Source: Asparagopsis taxiformis (lineage: Eukaryota; Rhodophyta; Florideophyceae; Bonnemaisoniales; Bonnemaisoniaceae). From it: DNA of 64,000 nt. The stretch spans positions 62,001 through 126,000 of the forward strand of contig JALQPE010000038.1 in assembly GCA_030407315.1 (NCBI GenBank), read 5' to 3'. The notes beneath the pieces were generated by a model that was not told where the DNA came from, made no database searches, and saw only the letters and a program-made list of their open reading frames with translations. How positions within the stretch are numbered: position 1 is the stretch's first letter; every line of letters begins with the position of its first letter. Positions 43,918-53,692 of this stretch are shown one piece after another. Both the position numbers and the translations under genes were made by a program.

Positions 43918-45069
43918 CTAATCATCTTCGAACACCAGTTGGTAGCCCCGTCCGCGACCGCGGTCTTGATATGTCTTGCGTCGCTTCGCGGTGGAGGGTT
44001 GTGCATGATCTTGACGTTTGGATGTGTTGTGTTGATGCATGTTTTTGTACTCTTTCTGCTGTCCCCTACGAGCAGCATTCCACAATTTGCTGACCGATTG
44101 AGAAAAGTCGACGCGTACCCTTCGATCATCAATAAGAGCATTGTCCATTTTGAAATACGCTCTCTCACATTGGTTTCTACTATCAAATTCAATAAAGCCA
44201 TAACACAACGATTCATTACTCTTGCGATCTTTGATGATATCTGCTCGACATTCGCCAAACCTAGAAAAGATGATTTCTAGATCTTCGGCTTCTGTCACCG
44301 GATTCAACTTGCAAATGAAGAGTACATTGTCCGGCGGTTTCATATCCGCATCTGCGATGTCCCCAATCATCTCTAACACTTCTGCCCTAGAACGTTCTTC
44401 CCGAGCCGCTTCCGCTTCCGTAATCCTCGCTAATTGTTCCTCAGTTCGCTCTCCTGCATCACCGTCTTCTTCGTCTGAAAGCAGTCGATCGGGCGGACCG
44501 CCCTGTTCCGGCGGCGGGGATGGACACTCCTCCGGCAGCCCTTTCGGGTCGTCGAGAGGATCGTCTAGCACAATTGTGTGACGAATTCGGATGAGTCGAT
44601 ACGGTGTCAAGGATTTATCAACGTGCGTGTCTGCAATTTTATCAAGTACGGACATTCCCTCTGCAACAAATCCGAATACCGTGTGCACATCATCGAGATA
44701 TTTGAGATCGTCGGCGAGCGTTATGAAAAATTGACTGCCATGTCCGTTGATACCGTCCGCAGTTTTTCCAGAGGAGGCCGTCATTGAGACTGTACCTTTG
44801 CGTGCATGTCGCAGTTTGAATGTATGTTCAGGCTCAAAATAAGCCGCTTGCTTGCCATAGCATTTTGCAAATACACTCACACCCCCCTTTCCAGTGTTGA
44901 GAGGGTCGCCCGTCTGTGCGACAAAGCCCTTTTCGACGCGGAAAAATTGACAGTCATTGTAGTATTTCAGCTTGCAGAGTTTGAGAAAGTTCAGACAAGC
45001 ACGCGGCGCGTGCTCCAGGTAAAGGTCCACGACAATGTCACCATATGAGGTTTCTAGTAGCACACTCAT
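43918..45069 (-). CDS. PPIL4: PPIL4-type cyclophilin with RRM
   Basis: A 383-residue nuclear peptidyl-prolyl isomerase of the spliceosome-associated PPIL4 family. The cyclophilin domain (about 1-165) opens MSVLLETSYGDIVVDLYLEHAPRAC and contains FFRVEKGFVAQTGDP and GSQFFITLADDLKYLDDVHTVFG. An acidic linker with a Glu-rich helix follows. One RRM (about 245-325) has RNP2 LFICKL and RNP1 LCYGFIEF. The C-terminus is basic and Arg/Gly-rich (RGRGRGYQL). Domain order and length match PPIL4 in animals and plants. Several substrate-pocket residues of cyclophilin A are replaced, as is usual in PPIL4, so catalytic activity may be low. Confidence 0.93.
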   Translation of the reverse strand: MSVLLETSYGDIVVDLYLEHAPRACLNFLKLCKLKYYNDCQFFRVEKGFVAQTGDPLNTGKGGVSVFAKCYGKQAAYFEPEHTFKLRHARKGTVSMTASSGKTADGINGHGSQFFITLADDLKYLDDVHTVFGFVAEGMSVLDKIADTHVDKSLTPYRLIRIRHTIVLDDPLDDPKGLPEECPSPPPEQGGPPDRLLSDEEDGDAGERTEEQLARITEAEAAREERSRAEVLEMIGDIADADMKPPDNVLFICKLNPVTEAEDLEIIFSRFGECRADIIKDRKSNESLCYGFIEFDSRNQCERAYFKMDNALIDDRRVRVDFSQSVSKLWNAARRGQQKEYKNMHQHNTSKRQDHAQPSTAKRRKTYQDRGRGRGYQLVFEDD

Positions 45070-45203
45070 CTGTTGGGGTAAATCATGCTAGTGAAATTAG
45101 GTAGGAGGTTGATCACGTTGAAAATTGCTGGTTAGCAATTGGTGAGGTTTTTTGACTTGCCTAGAAACCTATCCCTCGAAACATCTTCAGTACACGTGTA
45201 TTT

Positions 45204-45514
45204 CTATTCGACATCGATACCTTCAACTACTTTCTCTCTAAATCGCAGATTCATGGTCAACCCATAGCTTGTCCGCCTTGAGGCTTGCTCCATTATTCTG
45301 GCTAAATGCACCTAGAGCAACACACCAATAAACAATGTGCACCGAAGACAGAGCTCGTACCAGTCTTATTCTTAGAATAGACTATGTCTTGATGTTCACG
45401 CATAAATGGACAACTCACAGGAATCAACTGAATTTCGAAGAAATCCTTGGTGAGGGTAGGAAAGGATTCTATTGATTCAGAAAGCCTGCTGCTCATATTT
45501 GCTTCACTTGACAT
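45204..45514 (-). CDS. Candidate small spliced gene, unknown 67-residue protein
   Basis: Joining 45419-45514 to 45204-45311 gives 67 residues. The 107-base intron has donor GTGAGT and acceptor CTCTAG in phase 0. The product starts MSSEANMSSRLSESIESFP, and the exon join reads FEIQLIPVHLARIMEQ. Intron size and splice-site quality match the confirmed introns in this window, and the second exon has a distinct stop. The sequence is helix-prone with no Cys and no signal peptide. I recognise no family. It could be chance, since only short open frames are involved. Confidence 0.35.
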
Positions 45515-47243
45515 CCGTAGCGTCACTTAGAGATAGAGTCATTGGGAGTATGAGCAAGTAATCCGTGGTCAGGCATATCTGGCGAATACTTCCTCTCCAT
45601 CTAACCTTTCCGTGGTGATCTTACACAGAAGACAACGTGACGGATAAACGCACGTGAACAAATCTACGACGGATGTCGATTATTAACCATTCTCGTAAAA
45701 CAAGCTGCGTCCTGCTACAAAACGATAGTTCTTTCGTCACATTGTTGCTTGCATTTTGAAAAGAGCTTTGGCTGTACAAGGGAAGGATAAGGAATCTTTG
45801 TACATCTGCAGCTGTACAAAAGCTGAGACAATGAAAATATGAACAGTGAAGTTGTTGAGAACGCCAAGATGTTATTGGAAATTGTCCATATGGAGGTTTG
45901 TAAGTAGTGCCCCGAACGTAGGAACATGTGCGTAAAGGTATACTTCAGTATTTGGTAGAAAACTGCATGAAAGCTCATATGAAGTCGGAATCTGGTATTA
46001 ACTGAAAGTAGACAGCATAGATGGGTATTCGCATAGGTTCTGGAAGACGATCTGATCCATTCAACTACAGCATGGGGGCATCCATGAGACTGATTTGCTG
46101 TTTCGAAAAGCCGTACTTAGAACGACACAGAACTGATATGGCAATTTCGAATTGGACACAGTGCAATAAATTCGATGATGTAGATACGAGCTTGTTGGTG
46201 ACAATACACTCAACTATCTCACTATTGAAGCTTTTTAGTAAGTCACTTGAGTACATAATTGGCACCTTCAGAATGAGTCAGATTCTCGCTTCGGCTGATC
46301 GCAGCATACATATTCGCACAACGCATAAAAATCGCGAACGAGCCTACGATACAGCCTCGATAAGCTTTTGAAATAGCAATAAGTGGACACCAGTCCTGGA
46401 ATTACTAACATTGGACGAAACAGTAGTATAATGCAATAAACTGTCCAGATGCTAGGCTTGCGAATCTCCACCGTCACGGCAGCCACCTTAACATGGACCA
46501 TTCTGCTGCTGCCATGGAAGCCTTATTCAGAGAGGCTGAAGCGTTTAAAAAGGTCGATATACGCTAGACCTCGATCACATGTCGTGCACTCTTACACAAC
46601 ACCTCACAGCATTTTTTCCTCATATGAAATCGCCGATGGTGCATAGTGCGGGGAAGCAGGATGAAATCCTTACAATGGGAATGAAAGTGATGGAATGTAT
46701 GTTCATTCCTGTTTCAGGATCGACATTGGTTGTGACGTGCGTCTGGTCAGTGGAGATATCGAGACGTTAGGTGAACTGGGTGCTGAAAGGGGGATAACAG
46801 AGAACTTTGAAACCATTCCATGTCTAGTCCAAAGGCATGTCACGTGGCAACGTGTACCAGCTTGTTATTATTTTTAAATTGAATTTGAAAAAATCTAGAT
46901 AATGCTGATGTCAACGATTGGTAGATTCCGCTTGGTAGTTACGTCGGCCCAACGTCGTTGGGATCGTTGTTTCTGATGGAACCGACGGCGGCTGCTGTTA
47001 AACCAGAGAAACGAGTCCAAACAACAGCGTTACGCAATGCACAACTTGTTCATTTTGATCCTGTGCCTGTCACGCGCTTCCCACATTCATCAGCGATCCC
47101 CGTCTCACCCATCTGTTGCGGCCGAGACAAATCGACATACCTTCACCAACTCAACTTGTGGCGTTGAAACATCGTGTACCGCAGTCCAGCCTTCACTTCA
47201 TTCTCTTCAATGAAGCAATTGTTCGAAAGGGACGCTCCACCAT
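45515..47243. other. Intergenic region with possible 5' exons of the next gene
   Basis: About 1.7 kb. Most holds only short ORFs (for example 46021-46371, ATG-started, unrecognised). From 46976 the plus strand has two open segments in one frame (46976-47164 and 47168-47335), separated by a single TGA. They are discussed as possible 5' exons of the following gene. Confidence 0.45.
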
Positions 47244-49847
47244 ATGCAGCTCCCATACCCTGTCAACCCGCCTACATGGACCAGCTATGGCTTCCATTCT
47301 CTGAACACACGTCCTTTTCTTGCGTTACATCGACGTAAATACAGAAACATATATCGTCTATTCCCGGCGTCCCAACACGCCCAACAATTGAGCCCCCCGA
47401 TATCTCCGCTGCCTTTCAACGACGCGCAGCAAGAGGACGACGCGTTTTCAGCGTCATCGCACGACACGCAGCTTGGCGATCATCATGAACAATTGGAGGG
47501 TGCGCAGCAAGTTGAACATTTCGCATGCCCTGCTGCATTGCATACACGAAATCTCCAGAGATACTCTTGGCAAAATAGTGGCCGGCATCCATGTGCTGCG
47601 CCGGTTTATTTTCCAGAGAATGTACTTCAACGTGAAATTGAAGACAATTCAGAACGCTTCCACTCGCAAACTGCCCCACTACCCACTACATTTTCCCAAT
47701 GTGACAAAGACCACTCGCCATCTTCTTTTGAACCAACGTTTGGAAATCCGTTGGCCGCTGTGAAAATCTGCGACGAAAACGCATTCGTATGTTCGCTTTC
47801 CGGATACGTTAGTGCTGTCTCTGTTTATCAAATACGCAATGTCCGAGACGATGACGGTAATATCACTCAATCCCTGCTTCCAAGAGGTACACAGGATGCA
47901 ACGGACAACACCCCTTATGACCCCAACCCCATCCGCCATACCGTCGTGACAAACATGGAACATCAAGCTGGTGATGCCGCGAAATTGGTAGCGATGACGA
48001 AATCCTCTCTAAATTTCGCGACGGTTTCCACTGATAAAGCTGGTCCTAGTATCTCATGGATCGATAGCATACCACTTTCTCGTGTGTATTCGTGCGCCTT
48101 TAATCCAATGTATTCAGAGGAAGTAGCCATCCTTTCGGAAGAGGGTCTTTTCCATGGACCATTGTCTACTCTTCATCAGCTTCAAGATAGTCATCTCAGC
48201 TCCGTCGGAGCTACATTCCATGACATTCAGGTACTCGATTCAAAACAGCAGTTAACAACGGTGTTCTATGGCGCCCATCCACGCACTCTGCTTCTTTCTA
48301 GTCGCAGAAGAATTATCAGTCATGACCTGCGTATGAAGTATCGCCAAACCAGCAAAACGGTGCTCTTCGATACATCCAAAGACCGCGGTCTGCCGAAATA
48401 TGACACCGGCATTGCCGCATTTCACCCCGTTGAAACTCGCAGTCATCAAGTACTTTTGGCAACACAATCGAAACTCAATTATATTGACTTGAGAATGCCC
48501 CATTCACCTCTGCTTGACTGGTCGTTAACGCTTCCTCTTCCGATTGATCACATGTGCGTCACAAACCTTCGCACCCCACAACAGCCCAAATCCGACGTGA
48601 TTGCGCTTGTTTCTCGGAAGCAAAACTTTTTACAGGTTTTTCACGGTCTCCATGTTGACCATCAAGAGCCGAGAACAGAGATTTGGGCCAAAGACAGCAT
48701 GCCGCTGTATCCAGCTACAACGGTTGCCAAACCAGCAGTTCAATGGTCAGATCTGCCGTGGTGTCACCTTACGAAACTAAAGCCTGTTTCAAAGATTGCG
48801 GGGATTGCGCTAGTTCCGCGCGACGATCATTCTGGGGTGTCTCTCGTGCAGTGGTCGGCAACAGAGGGTCTGATTTCGCAGGCTCTGAACGCCGAGGCAA
48901 CGGAAGAGGACAAAGTTGTTTATAACGAAGGGAGGAATCAATTAGCGGCGATTGACAATGTCACCAATATGATGAATTTCCGAACGGCGCTCAGGGAAAG
49001 CGGCGATCTGGAGGCACGGAACATGGCTCGCCCGGTCACAGATACTGACACGGGATCTGCGCTTCAGCTGAAAACGAGGCGGATATTTGCTCAAGATGCG
49101 CTTGGTTTGCGGGAACGTATCTGTAGATCTGAAGAGGACGATGTGAGCGCTGATGGAGCGCTGAGATTACCACGAGTTTTCATGGGTGATTTGCCGAATA
49201 TACAGCGGTTGCGAGCGGGCGAATTGGGAAGGAATAATGCGAAACATACCAATCGCAGAAAACGGAAACGAAGCGAATTTGAAGACGATATGGATAGTGA
49301 CGATGGTATGAAAGCTGGCAGTTTGGATGGGATGGAGGATATACATGAGATGAGCGATGGTGAAGGTGTAGGGATGGGATCATTGATGGATGAATTACAG
49401 GTTGCGAAGAGTTTGGATGAAATGGCCCGGCATGTTCGATCAGGAATGCCGCATAACAGCACACCGTTGGGTTACTCGGGGCTAGTGGATACTATTGAGT
49501 CTTCGCCGTTTGTTGAACCGTATGACGTGGAATGGCATGGTGGGTGTAAAGCGAAGCATGAAAATTGTGCCGGCGCCGTTTCGACGGATGAAAAACTGCC
49601 AGATTGGGTTTCGACCCGGATGTATGTTGCTAATGGTGTCTCACGTGGCGAGGCATTGGCCGATGCGGATATCGCGCTCTCGTCCGAGTATGGAATGTTT
49701 CTATCGAGAATGAAATACGAATTCTTCCACGAGCAAGTCCCGGATGACTTGCAAATTGAAAAGGAAGTTGATATTGAACGAGTTACTAGTTTGGAGGGGA
49801 GTCAGGTGGACGGTACGATGGACAATGAACTGGACATAAAGGTTTGA
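47244..49847 (+). CDS. Large protein with propeller-like region, possibly TAF1C/Rrn6-like
   Basis: An 867-residue open frame from ATG 47244. The middle (about 165-540) has alternating strand-like segments such as NPLAAVKICDENAFVCSLSGY and RSHQVLLATQSKLNYIDLRMP, suggesting a beta-propeller. The HQVLLATQSKLNYIDLRMPHSPLLDW block recalls the Rrn6/TAF1C family of RNA polymerase I core-factor subunits. That assignment is weak. The C-terminal third is helical and acidic with a basic patch (RRKRKRSEFEDD), a probable nuclear signal. The N-terminal ~100 residues read less like a protein than the rest, and better frames lie just upstream, so the true start may be in another exon. Confidence 0.6.
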   Translation: MQLPYPVNPPTWTSYGFHSLNTRPFLALHRRKYRNIYRLFPASQHAQQLSPPISPLPFNDAQQEDDAFSASSHDTQLGDHHEQLEGAQQVEHFACPAALHTRNLQRYSWQNSGRHPCAAPVYFPENVLQREIEDNSERFHSQTAPLPTTFSQCDKDHSPSSFEPTFGNPLAAVKICDENAFVCSLSGYVSAVSVYQIRNVRDDDGNITQSLLPRGTQDATDNTPYDPNPIRHTVVTNMEHQAGDAAKLVAMTKSSLNFATVSTDKAGPSISWIDSIPLSRVYSCAFNPMYSEEVAILSEEGLFHGPLSTLHQLQDSHLSSVGATFHDIQVLDSKQQLTTVFYGAHPRTLLLSSRRRIISHDLRMKYRQTSKTVLFDTSKDRGLPKYDTGIAAFHPVETRSHQVLLATQSKLNYIDLRMPHSPLLDWSLTLPLPIDHMCVTNLRTPQQPKSDVIALVSRKQNFLQVFHGLHVDHQEPRTEIWAKDSMPLYPATTVAKPAVQWSDLPWCHLTKLKPVSKIAGIALVPRDDHSGVSLVQWSATEGLISQALNAEATEEDKVVYNEGRNQLAAIDNVTNMMNFRTALRESGDLEARNMARPVTDTDTGSALQLKTRRIFAQDALGLRERICRSEEDDVSADGALRLPRVFMGDLPNIQRLRAGELGRNNAKHTNRRKRKRSEFEDDMDSDDGMKAGSLDGMEDIHEMSDGEGVGMGSLMDELQVAKSLDEMARHVRSGMPHNSTPLGYSGLVDTIESSPFVEPYDVEWHGGCKAKHENCAGAVSTDEKLPDWVSTRMYVANGVSRGEALADADIALSSEYGMFLSRMKYEFFHEQVPDDLQIEKEVDIERVTSLEGSQVDGTMDNELDIKV

Positions 49848-50458
49848 AGCAGCTATACAGCTGTAGAGCTGGTATGACATGTTTATAATGGTGGCGCAAG
49901 AATGAACAGCTGCCATTTGTAGAGTTGATGTGGTAGGGCTGAATCTTGAACGGGTCATGTAAGGAATATTCTGAATCATAGATGGATGAAGGGTCATAGG
50001 TTGATGTAACGTCTGAGTGTTCGATTCGGTAAAGAGCAATTGCGGTGGCAAGAAATATACGATGGCCTCCTCTCCATTCCCAAAGTTTCAGCCGCACATA
50101 TCGCGGATGGACATGGCTTGCACGGCGTATATTTATCGATGTAAACACGCATGATATTCATTCCCACCGAATCTCTGTCAGTGCATCAATTAAACCAACC
50201 AAACCGGCGCCACTAACGGACGCGAGACTAAACCATCTTTTCAAAAAAAACACCATCAACTCCAAAATCTCGCATAACGCTCCCAACCTCCCGCCCTCTC
50301 GCCCGCCATTACATACTCCAATACCAACACACGTCTTGTCTACACATACCACCTACTCACCAACCCAATCACCCAGCCGTCAATGCGGCACCGAAATGTA
50401 AACAACCTGCCACAACCAACCTGCCGCCAACCCCCGCGTCACACGCGCCATCGCGGCG
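49848..50458. other. Intergenic region before the sphingomyelinase-like gene
   Basis: About 610 bases. The final 200 are CA- and CCA-rich, as in other leaders here. Nothing recognised. Confidence 0.5.
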
Positions 50459-51628
50459 ATGAAAACCTCCGAAAACGATCCACTCCTCGCCCATCCGCGC
50501 CCCACGCTACGCAGTGCCTCAGTCGCAGACGTCTCATCGCCGGGACCCTCCCGCGACCCCGGCCCGGGTCCAGGCGGCGTACAGTGCAAAACGCAGCGCT
50601 TTGTCACGCGCTACGTGTCGTGCATCACGCTACTGCTCCTCTGCAGCAGTGCATTTCTGCGCAGCGCGGTGCAACAGCGTCCGCAACCCGCCATGACAAT
50701 GTCGCCGATCGCCTCCGAGTCGGCGCCGCGCGAGCGTCGAATTGGGCTCTTCTCTCTCAACGCGTTCATTCGCCCCGTGCTCATCGGCATCAGCGACCAC
50801 AAGGACAGCCGCTTGCACGATTTGGAGGCCGTGCTTTCCGCGTACGACATCGCGTGCTTCCAGGAGCTCTTCTGGACGTCCGGCCCGCGTAAGCAGGCGT
50901 TTCTGCACACCATCGCCCAATCCGGTCTGACGCACGTCGCGTCCCCGCCCACCCCCGGGCTGCGCGGACTGCTCCAGTTCCCGCCCAAGATCATCGACGC
51001 TGGGCTGGTCATTGCGAGTCGGTTTGCGATTGCGCGCACGGATTATGTCCCGTTTCATGACGCGAGTTACCAGTCGATTGATTTTCTCGTCGCAAAGGGC
51101 GTGTTGTACGCGAGATTGATCCTGCCCCATTCGTTGGGATTTTTGCACGTGTTCACCACGCATCTGCAGGCGAACAACGGGCTGGAGGTCGCGTTTGACG
51201 AGACGCGAAGGAGTCAGCTCGCGCAGTTGGTGCAGTTTGTTCAGCGTGTGACGGAGGATGACCCGTCGGGGCCTGTTGTTCTTGCCGGCGATTTTAATGT
51301 TGATGGACGCATGGGTCCGAAAGATTCGTCGTCGTCGGACGAGTATGTGCGGGCGGCTGAAATTTTGGCTCAGATTAGACCGAGTGTTCCGTTGAAGGAT
51401 ATTGTGTTCGAGGCGTATGGACATACCCATCCTGTGACTTCTGCGGGTGGGTTGTATGGTAGGGATCAGAAGAATGAAAGACTAGATTACATCTTTCTTA
51501 GCTCGCCGCATGGTAACGTTGTGCCCGTGAAAAAGTCTGTTAGGGTGGATGAGATGTTTGTTGAGGGGAGAGTGTATAGGACGATTAGTGATCACTATGC
51601 GCTGGAGGCTTATTTCAATCTGAAATGA
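50459..51628 (+). CDS. Membrane-anchored sphingomyelinase-like phosphodiesterase (EEP fold)
   Basis: A 389-residue endonuclease/exonuclease/phosphatase-superfamily protein. After a Pro/Ser-rich cytosolic-looking tail, one membrane segment (about 50-66, ITLLLLCSSAFL) precedes the catalytic domain. Metal and acid/base residues are readable: N101 (FSLNAF), E136 (CFQELFW), H235 (THLQANN), D278 and N280 (LAGDFNVDG), and the terminal D378-H379 pair (ISDHYALEAYF). DYIFLSSPHG precedes the last motif. The THLQA and SDHYALEA forms are those of neutral sphingomyelinases, which release ceramide and phosphocholine. Other phosphodiester substrates are possible. The domain faces outward or into a lumen if the segment is a signal anchor. 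Confidence 0.78.
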   Translation: MKTSENDPLLAHPRPTLRSASVADVSSPGPSRDPGPGPGGVQCKTQRFVTRYVSCITLLLLCSSAFLRSAVQQRPQPAMTMSPIASESAPRERRIGLFSLNAFIRPVLIGISDHKDSRLHDLEAVLSAYDIACFQELFWTSGPRKQAFLHTIAQSGLTHVASPPTPGLRGLLQFPPKIIDAGLVIASRFAIARTDYVPFHDASYQSIDFLVAKGVLYARLILPHSLGFLHVFTTHLQANNGLEVAFDETRRSQLAQLVQFVQRVTEDDPSGPVVLAGDFNVDGRMGPKDSSSSDEYVRAAEILAQIRPSVPLKDIVFEAYGHTHPVTSAGGLYGRDQKNERLDYIFLSSPHGNVVPVKKSVRVDEMFVEGRVYRTISDHYALEAYFNLK

Positions 51629-52082
51629 GTAATTGCGATGTTGGGCATCATGTTCTTAATAGTAGGCGGAAAGAAGAGCGCTGTGTGAGTGGCGGCGTGG
51701 CGACTACTTAGAGAGCAAAGATGCATGCGATGATCTCGATGGTGCGGCAGAGGGTGCGGTGCATGATGGAAGATGTAATCTGCACGTTACAGCATATATA
51801 AATTTGTGAGTGAATATTCCAGCGAATCAGGACAATGCTTTGCCACCAAAGCGTATTCCACAACGACGCGCAATTTGCCTCGTTCACACTTTCTAGCGCG
51901 TTGGGATAAGTGCCCACCACTAGCGTGTTGCGCCCCAGCCCAACCTCTGCAGCGGTACAATTCTCCCCCCAACTCGTTTACCACTCACTGCGCGTGTGCA
52001 GACACCCGTCGTCAAGCCAATTCAACAGCGCAAGCATTCTACAAATAGCAACACATGATGCAGGCAATGCAGCCACACACTC
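51629..52082. other. Intergenic region between convergent genes
   Basis: About 450 bases between the sphingomyelinase-like gene and HPPD. Nothing recognised. Confidence 0.5.
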
Positions 52083-53228
52083 TCAGAGATTTCCACGAGC
52101 TTCCTGCTCCCTCTCTATAGCCTCGAAGAGGCTTTTAAAATTACCAGCGCCGAATCCGTGATGCGAGCAACGCTGAATAATTTCAATAAACAACGTCGGT
52201 CGATCCTGCACCGGCTTTGTAAAGATCTGCAACAAATAACCGTCATCATCAAAGTCCACTAGAATGCCCAGCTTCTGCAGCACGTCCAGATCCTCCGCCA
52301 CCACAATCGGGCTCTCGCGCAGCCGTTCGCGCAGATCGGCATAGTACGAAGCGGGCACTTTCAGAAAAGACACGCCGCGTCTCCGCAGACTGGTTATGGA
52401 AGAAATGATATCTGCCGAGAACAGCGCAATATGCTGAATACCAGGCCCGCCATAATACTCGACAAACTCTTCAATTTGCGATTTACGCAGCCCGGGCGCC
52501 GGCTCGTTGATCGGCATTTTCACGCGCTCGTCATAATCGGTCACTACAACACTACGAAGCGAGCTGTACTTGGTGTGCAATTGCTTGTCATCCACACTCC
52601 AGAATCGATGGAAACCCAGTTTATCCACATACCATTGCACGACGGGCTCCATTTCGCCCAGCGGCTGATTGGCAACACAATGGTCTACACGCTGCAGATC
52701 GGCGGATTGCACGAGCTCTATCTGCGGGTCTGCGTCATCTGTTGCGGAATAGCCGGGGAGAAACACGCCGCGATAACGCTTGCGCTCCACAAATGTGTGC
52801 CAAGTATCTTCGAAAGCGGCCTCAATTGTCGCCAGGACACACACGCCATCCTCGTCGCTATGCTCCTCCGGCGGGGACACGACGGTCGCGCCGGCGGCGA
52901 CGGCGTGGTCGAATATGCGTTTGCAATCGTCCACTTGAAATGCAACGTCCTTGACGCCGTCGCCGTGCCGCACAATGTGCGAGGTGATGGCGTGCTCCGC
53001 GGGGTGCAGCGCGGATGAAAATGCAAATGTGATGTCGTTCTGACGCACCACTTGCGTCATGACGGAGCGCGAGCCCGTTTCCAAACCGCGACATGCGAGC
53101 GGTTGAAAGCCGAAGCGCGAAATGTAGTAGGCGGCGGCCTGGACTGCATTTCCGACCCAGAAATGCACGTGGTCGAACGAGTGCAGTTGAAAGTCCTGCG
53201 GCTGGCCCTTGTCGGTGTACGAGGTCAT
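52083..53228 (-). CDS. HPD: 4-hydroxyphenylpyruvate dioxygenase (HPPD)
   Basis: HPPD converts 4-hydroxyphenylpyruvate to homogentisate, used in tyrosine breakdown and, in phototrophs, for tocopherol and plastoquinone. The 381-residue protein shows the two vicinal-oxygen-chelate halves. The iron facial triad is readable: H183 (VDHCVANQP), H266 (IQHIALFS) and E349 (FIEIIQR). The C-terminal FGAGNFKSLFEAIEREQ is the family's gating helix. The length is that of microbial and animal enzymes, without the N-terminal extension of many plant forms. No transit peptide is evident, so a cytosolic enzyme is likely. It is intronless, starting at 53228. Confidence 0.96.
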   Translation of the reverse strand: MTSYTDKGQPQDFQLHSFDHVHFWVGNAVQAAAYYISRFGFQPLACRGLETGSRSVMTQVVRQNDITFAFSSALHPAEHAITSHIVRHGDGVKDVAFQVDDCKRIFDHAVAAGATVVSPPEEHSDEDGVCVLATIEAAFEDTWHTFVERKRYRGVFLPGYSATDDADPQIELVQSADLQRVDHCVANQPLGEMEPVVQWYVDKLGFHRFWSVDDKQLHTKYSSLRSVVVTDYDERVKMPINEPAPGLRKSQIEEFVEYYGGPGIQHIALFSADIISSITSLRRRGVSFLKVPASYYADLRERLRESPIVVAEDLDVLQKLGILVDFDDDGYLLQIFTKPVQDRPTLFIEIIQRCSHHGFGAGNFKSLFEAIEREQEARGNL

Positions 53229-53692
53229 TTGGAATGTGCGGTGGTCACCAACGAGGTTGCATGAGAAGGTGCGAAATTGTTTTGCCTATATACGGCCGAT
53301 TCATTCGTCGCAGCGAATGGATCTGCTTGGTTTGATACTTCCACTTTGCTCCCAATGTGGTATCGGAGGTAGATACGCAACAAATGGTGCGGTGATGATC
53401 TGCTGTTACGACACGTCCAGTGAGCGAGGTTGTTTCCGGATGGCCGAATCTGCGCTAAATTTGTACATTTTTTTAAACATTGAAGATTTTACTACTGTAT
53501 CGTCACACGATCCGAGTCGCGACATAGACAGACGGCGAGTTGATTGTTCAAGACGCCGACATACTCACGTTGCGTGTCCACGCCGTTGTGTTCCTCCACC
53601 ATGGAAGCAAACTCAGCAATGCACAAATTAATTCATCACACCAACACATATATATATATATAGATATTTTACGCCCGATACACACAGCTCGT
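53229..53692. other. Intergenic region with (TA)n tract
   Basis: About 460 bases. A TA dinucleotide run lies at 53648-53662 close to the stop of the pirin-like gene. Nothing else recognised. Confidence 0.5.
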
